This document shows positions 59,269 through 64,000 of a stretch of 64,000 bases of DNA, piece after piece. Within the stretch, counting starts at the first letter, position 1. Each line of letters starts with the position of its first letter. Source of the DNA: Methylocystis sp. L43 (GTDB lineage Bacteria; Pseudomonadota; Alphaproteobacteria; Rhizobiales; Beijerinckiaceae); NCBI RefSeq assembly GCF_015709525.1, contig NZ_JADNRA010000032.1, positions 124,001 through 188,000 on the forward strand, read 5' to 3'. The notes beneath the pieces are model-generated. The model did no database searches, was not told where the DNA came from, and was given only the letters and a program-made list of their open reading frames with translations. The position numbers were made by a program, and so were the translations under genes.

Positions 59269-61692
59269 CTATTCCGACACGACCCGCAGCGGCGCTGTGA
59301 AGTCTGGCAGCGAGTCAAAACTGATCGGACCGCCGAACGTCAGGCGCACCGCCGGCGGCTCGACCGGCTTGAAGTGGCGGTCCATGACGCCGACGCCGCA
59401 AACCGCGCCGGGAGCGAGGCCGTTGACGCACTGCTGGTAGAGAGGATCGCTCGGCAGCAGCGACCCATAGCCGTAAGTGATCTGGTCGGAGCGCGAATTG
59501 AAAATGTTAAAGGCGTCGAACTGGATGCGCCAGCCGTCCGCCCAGCGATAGCCGAGCCGCGCGTTGAGGGTGCCAGTGGCGGGCGAGGTGAAATAGCCAT
59601 CCGGCGTTAGCGGGCGCGCGCCGAAATAACGATATTTCATGCCGGCGAACCAGCCGGTGGCCTCGCCGATTTCAAGCCCGCCCATTGCGACGATCGCGGG
59701 GGCGTTGAAGAGATAGTTGCCGGGGGCGTTGCCAAGGAAGGTTCCGTAAGGCAGCGTCTCCGCCGTCGTCAGTTCGGCATAGCTGAGCCACGCATTCTGA
59801 TCGACGCCGCGGAAGCGCGTATTCACAATGGCCACATTGCCGTCGAAGCTGATCCAGGACACCGGATGATAGTGATTGGCGATTTCGATGCCGTAGCGGC
59901 GACTCGGGCGGCCAAATTCCGTCGTGCCGGCGTCGCCGACATATTGGTTTTCGGAGTCGAGATTGAGCCAGAACAGGCTCACGCTTGAGTCGAGTCCCTC
60001 GATGAATTTGGTGCGCCAGCCGATTTCCGCGCCGCGCGACTTCACGAGCAGCGGAATGCGCCCGACGACGGAGAAGCTATCGAGGTCGAGCCCCTCGATG
60101 CCGCCAATTTCCGCGCTCGCGAAGCTCTGCACCGTGCCGCGTGCGTCGGTGGAATGGAACCCTTCGCCGAAATTCAGGAACATCTCGGTCGCATACCAGG
60201 GACCGAGAATGATCGAGGCCTTAGGACTGAAGATAGACGCGTCCTTCTGGCCATTGTTGAAGGGACCGGTCCACAGAAAGACCGGCAGCCCGGCGCTATT
60301 GAAGACTTTCGGGGCGTCCGCCAGGGTCTGAATCGAGTTGGTGGCGGCTGAATAAAGGTCGACGCGCGCGCCCGCCACCGTTCGCAGCCACGGCGTCCAA
60401 CTCACCGTCGTATCGGTCCAGATGCCGATGCTGCCTTCTCCGACATAATCGTTTCGGATCGAATCGTAGATGTTGCGGCGGAAGCTTTCCTGCAGGCCCA
60501 GACGAATGTCGTCATAGCGACCCTGAAGCCCGAAGCGGGTCTGGACGGGAAGACCGAAAGAGTTCCAGGCGATCCCATGCTGAGCGTTGACGCCGACGAT
60601 CGTGCGGCGGTCGAACTGGCGGAACTGATCTCCGACGTCAGGATGCGCGAGGTAGTACGTGAAGTTGTTGTAGAGCTCCAAAGTCGAGCGGATCGCGTAG
60701 GCTTCGACGCGCGAATAGTGATTGCCTTCTGTCTGGCTCCATCGTCCAGAGAGCGAAAAACGAGTCGTGTTGCCGCCATCGGTCGGGTCGAGCGTGCCCC
60801 ATAGCGACAGCAGGCCGGAGTTGACGGCGCGCATGGGAATCTGATCGGTTGAATACCAGCGGTTGGCGTAGGCCATCGCGGTCAACGACATGCCGTCGCT
60901 CTGCGTGCCGCGCGTCCAGCGCAAGACGCCGTTGATCTTCTTTACTTCGTCGCCGCGCTCCCAGGGACCGTTGTAGACATTCATTTCAACGGCGCCATAA
61001 GCGTCGCCGCCATAGATGTCCTTGTAAGGCTGGATGGCGAATCCGCGGCCATAGCCGAAGCTGCCGCCTGTTCCGGAGAAATAGCCTTTGTCGATTTTAT
61101 CGATGTATTGGATGTAGATCGAGCCGGCCGAAGAGAAGTCTCCGTCTTCTGCCGCGTAGGGCCCCTTGTGCACCAGAATCGACGATAACAGCTCGGGCAT
61201 GAGAAAATTCGTGTCGGCGTAGCCCTGCCCGTGGCCGTGCGTGCGCATGTTCAGCGGCATGCCGTCGAGATAGAGCGCAAGATCGGTTCCGTGATCGAGG
61301 TTGAAGCCGCGCAGGAAATATTGGTTGGCTTTGCCCTCGCCTGAGTGCTGCGAGACGATCAAGCCTGGCACGATTTCAAGCGACTCGCTGGGACGCGAAT
61401 AGGGATAGGCCGTCACTTCCTCGCCGGTGTAGAACTTGTCGCTGGACGACGTGAGCGGCGGCGGCTCTTGCCCGACCGACACCGTGGGATCCTGAATGGC
61501 TGGCGTGGGACGAACTGGGCCGCGGCTCGCCTGCCCACTTGGTCGCGATGGCCTCGCAGCGGTGCTGGCCGCCGGGCGATGACCGCCGACATTGATCGTT
61601 GGCAGCGCGGTGAACTGCGCCTGCGCCTCCGCGCCCAGGAGCGATATCGCGACGGCGACGGCGGATACGGAAGCGGCGTTTCTGCGGTTCAT
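59269..61692 (-). CDS. TonB-dependent outer-membrane receptor, putative nickel/metal uptake
   Basis: 807 residues. A signal peptide (SAVAVAISLLGAEAQA) is followed by a Pro-rich spacer, the plug domain (SLEIVPGLIVSQHSGEGKANQYFLRGFNLDHGTDLALYLDGMP, typical TonB receptor plug) and a long beta-barrel. The barrel contains HGHGQGYADTNF near the plug, a His-rich loop. The terminal strand is not Phe-ended in the classic way (LRVVSE), as some receptors. NikR is encoded upstream on the same strand, so import of nickel or a metal chelate is likely but unproven. Confidence 0.85.
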   Translation of the reverse strand: MNRRNAASVSAVAVAISLLGAEAQAQFTALPTINVGGHRPAASTAARPSRPSGQASRGPVRPTPAIQDPTVSVGQEPPPLTSSSDKFYTGEEVTAYPYSRPSESLEIVPGLIVSQHSGEGKANQYFLRGFNLDHGTDLALYLDGMPLNMRTHGHGQGYADTNFLMPELLSSILVHKGPYAAEDGDFSSAGSIYIQYIDKIDKGYFSGTGGSFGYGRGFAIQPYKDIYGGDAYGAVEMNVYNGPWERGDEVKKINGVLRWTRGTQSDGMSLTAMAYANRWYSTDQIPMRAVNSGLLSLWGTLDPTDGGNTTRFSLSGRWSQTEGNHYSRVEAYAIRSTLELYNNFTYYLAHPDVGDQFRQFDRRTIVGVNAQHGIAWNSFGLPVQTRFGLQGRYDDIRLGLQESFRRNIYDSIRNDYVGEGSIGIWTDTTVSWTPWLRTVAGARVDLYSAATNSIQTLADAPKVFNSAGLPVFLWTGPFNNGQKDASIFSPKASIILGPWYATEMFLNFGEGFHSTDARGTVQSFASAEIGGIEGLDLDSFSVVGRIPLLVKSRGAEIGWRTKFIEGLDSSVSLFWLNLDSENQYVGDAGTTEFGRPSRRYGIEIANHYHPVSWISFDGNVAIVNTRFRGVDQNAWLSYAELTTAETLPYGTFLGNAPGNYLFNAPAIVAMGGLEIGEATGWFAGMKYRYFGARPLTPDGYFTSPATGTLNARLGYRWADGWRIQFDAFNIFNSRSDQITYGYGSLLPSDPLYQQCVNGLAPGAVCGVGVMDRHFKPVEPPAVRLTFGGPISFDSLPDFTAPLRVVSE

Positions 61693-61732
61693 TCGACGTC
61701 ACCAACATGCGCGTTATTGTGATTTTTTTTGA

Positions 61733-61774
61733 AAATTGTCTTACGCGATGCGTTGGGTCAATTGGCTCAATGCA
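61733..61774 (-). promoter_or_regulatory. Promoter and overlapping palindrome of the TonB receptor gene
   Basis: On the minus strand TTGACC (61756-61761) and CAATTT (61733-61738) are 17 bases apart. A 26-base imperfect palindrome (61749-61774, centred on CAATTG, 20 of 26 positions symmetric) covers the -35 box. That is where a repressor would act, and NikR is the obvious candidate, but the site does not look like the E. coli NikR consensus. Confidence 0.45.
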
Positions 61775-61815
61775 ATTTGCCGAAAGCGTTGCCGATTTGC
61801 CACAGACGACGCGCT

Positions 61816-62283
61816 CTAGCTGGAATGGTGCGGGTGGCGGCCGGTCGTGTGACGATCGACGTGGGGCGTTTCGCCCTGCTCGAGATCCGCCGGCAAGACG
61901 ACGAGCTGCCCGTATCGAACGCCGCGCTCGCCTATCACATGGCCGGCGAAGTGCTCGACATCGGACTTCTGGCCCTTGAGCAGCGACACTTCGAGACAGG
62001 TCGCTTCATCGATGTGCACGTGCAGCGTCGCGATCGACATGTCGGCATGAGAGTGATGGTCATGCATCAGTTTTTTCGACAGCTGTCGCGTCTCGTGATC
62101 ATAGACGTAAACGAGCGCGGCCATGCAGGGGCGGGCGCTGTCATCGGCTTCGGGCGTTTTCAGCAGCCCTGCGCGGACGAGATCGCGAACGGCCTCGGAG
62201 CGATTTCGATGACCGCCTGCCTCCATATACTGATCGAGCGCGCTCATCAGCTCTTCGTCGATCGTTATCGTTACGCGTTGCAT
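61816..62283 (-). CDS. nikR: NikR-type nickel-responsive regulator
   Basis: 155 residues. The N-terminal ribbon-helix-helix domain (MQRVTITIDEELMSALDQYM, RNRSEAVRDLVRAGL) is joined to the C-terminal ACT-like metal domain with the His-rich site motif YDHETRQLSKKLMHDHHSHADMSIATLHVHIDEATCLEV; the last Cys and the His residues match the known nickel ligands of NikR. Start is ATG 62283 with GGAG upstream. The C-terminus ends in an extra His stretch (HVDRHTTGRHPHHSS). It is placed directly upstream of the TonB receptor. Confidence 0.92.
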   Translation of the reverse strand: MQRVTITIDEELMSALDQYMEAGGHRNRSEAVRDLVRAGLLKTPEADDSARPCMAALVYVYDHETRQLSKKLMHDHHSHADMSIATLHVHIDEATCLEVSLLKGQKSDVEHFAGHVIGERGVRYGQLVVLPADLEQGETPHVDRHTTGRHPHHSS

Positions 62284-62449
62284 ATGACGGCTCCGGCTGT
62301 TCGCGCCTCGCCAAGCGTTCAACCCAGCAAACGTCGGGCAAGCGCGACCACTAGTTCATTACGCCAAGGCGCATAGGCCGCCAATAGCGTCGCGGTTTAT
62401 CCCATCGGTGATCATCAAGACATTCGACTCGCCTTTTATCGGATGAGTA

Positions 62450-62477
62450 TTGACCAGCGCGCGATGGGCGCTATTGT
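62450..62477 (+). promoter_or_regulatory. Sigma-70-like promoter of the Cys-rich precursor gene
   Basis: TTGACC (62450-62455) and TATTGT (62472-62477) are 16 bases apart. The start of transcription would be near 62484, giving a leader of about 34 bases that contains the strong ribosome site GGGAGGAG (62507-62514). Confidence 0.5.
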
Positions 62478-62517
62478 CTGCATCCGTGCGGTTTTTGAGA
62501 TTTTTTGGGAGGAGTCT

Positions 62518-62868
62518 ATGGCGCGCTCATCGGACAATCCACAGAACAAACGTCGAGGCAAGAAAGCCCTCGGGGTGATGGGTGTATCTTTGTCGCTTGC
62601 GGGCGCCGCCTGCGTCGACAGTTCTCCTGCTGATGCTTCGACGGCTCCCACGACCAGCCGGACGCGCACGATCGACCTCCGCGAACAGGAAGTGTTCGAC
62701 GTGGGGCTGAATTCGTTCCGCCTGTTCGATCGCGAAGAAGTCCCGGCTGTCAAGACCGAGCAGGTCGCGTGGTGGGTCGGATGCCGCGGCTGCGGCTGCA
62801 GGGGCTGTGGCTGCCGCGGATGTCGGGGCTGTGGCTGTCGCGGCTGCGGCTGCCGTGGTTGCGGGTGA
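62518..62868 (+). CDS. Cys/Arg/Gly-repeat RiPP precursor peptide (TOMM type)
   Basis: 116 residues from ATG 62518 with the near-perfect ribosome site GGGAGGAG; an open frame upstream is not used. Residues 1-88 form a leader: a basic start, a hydrophobic stretch (KKALGVMGVSLSLAGAAC, residues 15-32), a Ser/Thr/Ala-rich part and an acidic segment (IDLREQEVFDVGLNSFRLFD), ending VAWWVG. Residues 89-116 are only Cys, Arg and Gly: five CRGCG units with one extra CRG, 11 Cys in 28 residues. The next gene resembles a cyclodehydratase partner, so the Cys may be turned into thiazol(in)es. Metallothionein or an exported Cys-rich protein is the alternative. Confidence 0.8.
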   Translation: MARSSDNPQNKRRGKKALGVMGVSLSLAGAACVDSSPADASTAPTTSRTRTIDLREQEVFDVGLNSFRLFDREEVPAVKTEQVAWWVGCRGCGCRGCGCRGCRGCGCRGCGCRGCG

Positions 62869-62920
62869 CGCACTACTGCACATTTGACGGCTGAGTCGGT
62901 TCCGATAGGCCATCGGCGCT

Positions 62921-63063
62921 TCGGCCCGAGGACGTGGGCCGAGGCGAGGCGTGCAGTCAGGTCGTGCGGAACATTTACATAGTGTTCCGCGCAGGTCTGT
63001 GGGTCTACGTCGTCTCTCGGATTCCTGAATCGAACAAATCTCGTCGCTCCTGGGCGCGACGAG
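62921..63063 (+). promoter_or_regulatory. Three hairpins between the precursor and its modification gene
   Basis: TCGGCCC / GGGCCGA (62921-62942), GCGGAACA / TGTTCCGC (62966-62990, 9-base spacer) and CTCGTCGC / GCGACGAG (63040-63063). All are perfect 7-8 bp stems. None has a T-run, so they look like attenuators, processing sites or an operator that set a high precursor-to-enzyme ratio. Confidence 0.4.
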
Positions 63064-63084
63064 ACGGGGGCGCGCGACAGCCAA

Positions 63085-64000
63085 ATGACAATTGACGTAT
63101 CTAAACCGCTTGCGCCGAAGCCGGTTTCACAAGAGCGGTTAGGCGACGCCCTTCGATTTGCGCCAAATTTTTCTGTCTATGTCCTGCCGCCTGACGCTGT
63201 CTGCCTTTATTCGGAGGACAGAAAGTTTTTCCTTCGAGGCGCGCTTTATTGCGCGCTGGCGGAGCGGATCGGCGCGGGAGAGGACTCCGACGCCATACGC
63301 CGGGCGCTCTCCGCAGAGTTTCCCCTCGACTCAATAGACGAGGCGTTCAAGCGACTGCTTGATCGCCGATTCGTCGTCCCGGCGGGCGCATCCGATGACG
63401 TTGCGGCGGCCTACTGGGCGAGTCTCGGCCTGCAGCCCGAGGTCGCCGCCAAAAATCTGCAGAAGGTCTCCGTTCAGATCGAAGCCATCGGGATCGGCGG
63501 CGCGCGGGAGCTGGAGAAGGCGCTGGACGTTTTCGGCGTCAAGGTCGTGAAGCGCGGAGGCGATCTGACCATCGCCTTGGTCGGCGATTATCTTGAAGGT
63601 CAACTCGCGGAGTTCAACCGCCGGCGGCTCGAAGCGAAGCAGGATTGGCTGTTGGTGCAGCCTTCCGGCGTTTTCCCGCTGGTCGGCCCGATCTTCAGCC
63701 CGGGCAAGAGCGCCTGCTGGAGATGCCTCGCCGATCGCATGAACTGGAATCGACAGGTCAAGGCTTTCCTCGGCCGCAAGGAGGCGCGCTGCGTCGCTGT
63801 CTCGCCGCTTGGCGCCAATCCGCTCGGCCTGAGCGGCGCCGGCATCGCCGCCGCAGAGATCGCCAAGGCGATCGCCAGCGGCTTCCGCACCGATCTGCAC
63901 GAGCACATCGTGAGCCTGGACCTGATGGGCTCGACGGTGGCCCGTCATTATGTGCCGGCTCGGCCGCAATGCCCAAGCTGCGGCGAGCCCGAGCTGCGCG
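63085..64000 (+). CDS. TOMM leader-peptide-binding / cyclodehydratase partner protein (3' end outside window)
   Basis: ATG 63085 opens a frame with no stop up to the edge, 305 codons. The first 100 residues fit a leader-binding domain (FSVYVLPPDAVCLYSEDRKF, LDSIDEAFKRLLDRRFV). The rest resembles the E1/ThiF-like partner of YcaO proteins, with the first zinc pair of that family in GKSACWRCLADRMNWNRQ and the second (CPSC) at the edge. Family knowledge: it presents the precursor to YcaO, which forms azolines; many members are fused to YcaO. It follows the Cys-rich precursor by 216 bases on the same strand. Confidence 0.82.
   Translation, partial: MTIDVSKPLAPKPVSQERLGDALRFAPNFSVYVLPPDAVCLYSEDRKFFLRGALYCALAERIGAGEDSDAIRRALSAEFPLDSIDEAFKRLLDRRFVVPAGASDDVAAAYWASLGLQPEVAAKNLQKVSVQIEAIGIGGARELEKALDVFGVKVVKRGGDLTIALVGDYLEGQLAEFNRRRLEAKQDWLLVQPSGVFPLVGPIFSPGKSACWRCLADRMNWNRQVKAFLGRKEARCVAVSPLGANPLGLSGAGIAAAEIAKAIASGFRTDLHEHIVSLDLMGSTVARHYVPARPQCPSCGEPELR

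Noticed and set aside
61816-62283. CopG-type antitoxin
   Set aside because: The protein has a full C-terminal metal domain with the His/Cys ligands of NikR, and no toxin is adjacent.
62782-62865. Metallothionein or collagen-like repeat
   Set aside because: Not excluded by sequence alone, but the long leader and the following cyclodehydratase-like gene favour a RiPP precursor.

Overview
This is GC-rich chromosomal DNA from an alphaproteobacterium, almost certainly of the order Rhizobiales (Hyphomicrobiales) and plausibly a methanotroph or methylotroph of the Methylocystis/Methylosinus type. The order rests on the gene set: class I PhaC, the hopanoid squalene module hpnBCDE, a Sinorhizobium-type PmtA methyltransferase, a long sigma-70 RpoD, a primase without zinc ligands, an OprB-type porin and an SmbP-like metal-binding protein. 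The genus is inference, because no methane or methanol oxidation genes lie in the window.

Layout. 1-11 kb: a coiled-coil gene cut by the left edge, a Rieske ferredoxin, tRNA-Leu, purine salvage (gpt, adenine deaminase), a MoaB/CinA-type protein, OpgC, map-radC, an MFS exporter, rlmE and a BacA/YddA-type ABC exporter. 11-17.4 kb: an IHF/HU-like protein, a nitrilase-family amidase and an RND efflux operon (adaptor, pump, TetR) with a dyad in its promoter. 17.5-22.5 kb: dnaK-dnaJ behind a sigma-32-like promoter, pmtA-pyrF and a frameshifted chaB-like gene. 22.5-27.3 kb: hpnB-hpnC-hpnD-hpnE, then a His-rich secreted peptide. 27.3-36.1 kb: an amino-acid permease, SmbP-like protein, DUF3775, ald, phaC, HupE/UreJ-like protein, two envelope proteins (DUF3618, DUF1469) and tRNA-Tyr. 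36.3-43.9 kb: DUF779 plus aldehyde dehydrogenase, rdgB, an orphan NtrC-type regulator, glutathione peroxidase and a double-barrel porin. 44-47.4 kb: the ATP-grasp / alpha-E / transglutaminase cluster. 47.4-50.9 kb: the most accessory part, with an IS5 transposase fragment, an inverted REP pair, tRNA-Thr, phage-like remnants and several very small membrane proteins. 51-59.3 kb: housekeeping (ispA, MFS transporter, rpoD, dnaG) with an orphan BrnA-like antitoxin.

59.3-64 kb holds the most interesting material. A NikR-type regulator sits directly upstream of a TonB-dependent receptor. Divergently, an apparent RiPP cluster starts and runs off the right edge: a 116-residue precursor whose last 28 residues are made only of Cys, Arg and Gly (11 Cys, mostly in a five-residue CRGCG unit), followed by a gene resembling the leader-binding/cyclodehydratase partner of thiazole/oxazole-modified microcin (TOMM) clusters. 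The YcaO and dehydrogenase genes such a cluster needs would lie beyond base 64000. All functional assignments come from motif recognition in the translated sequence; no database search was run.
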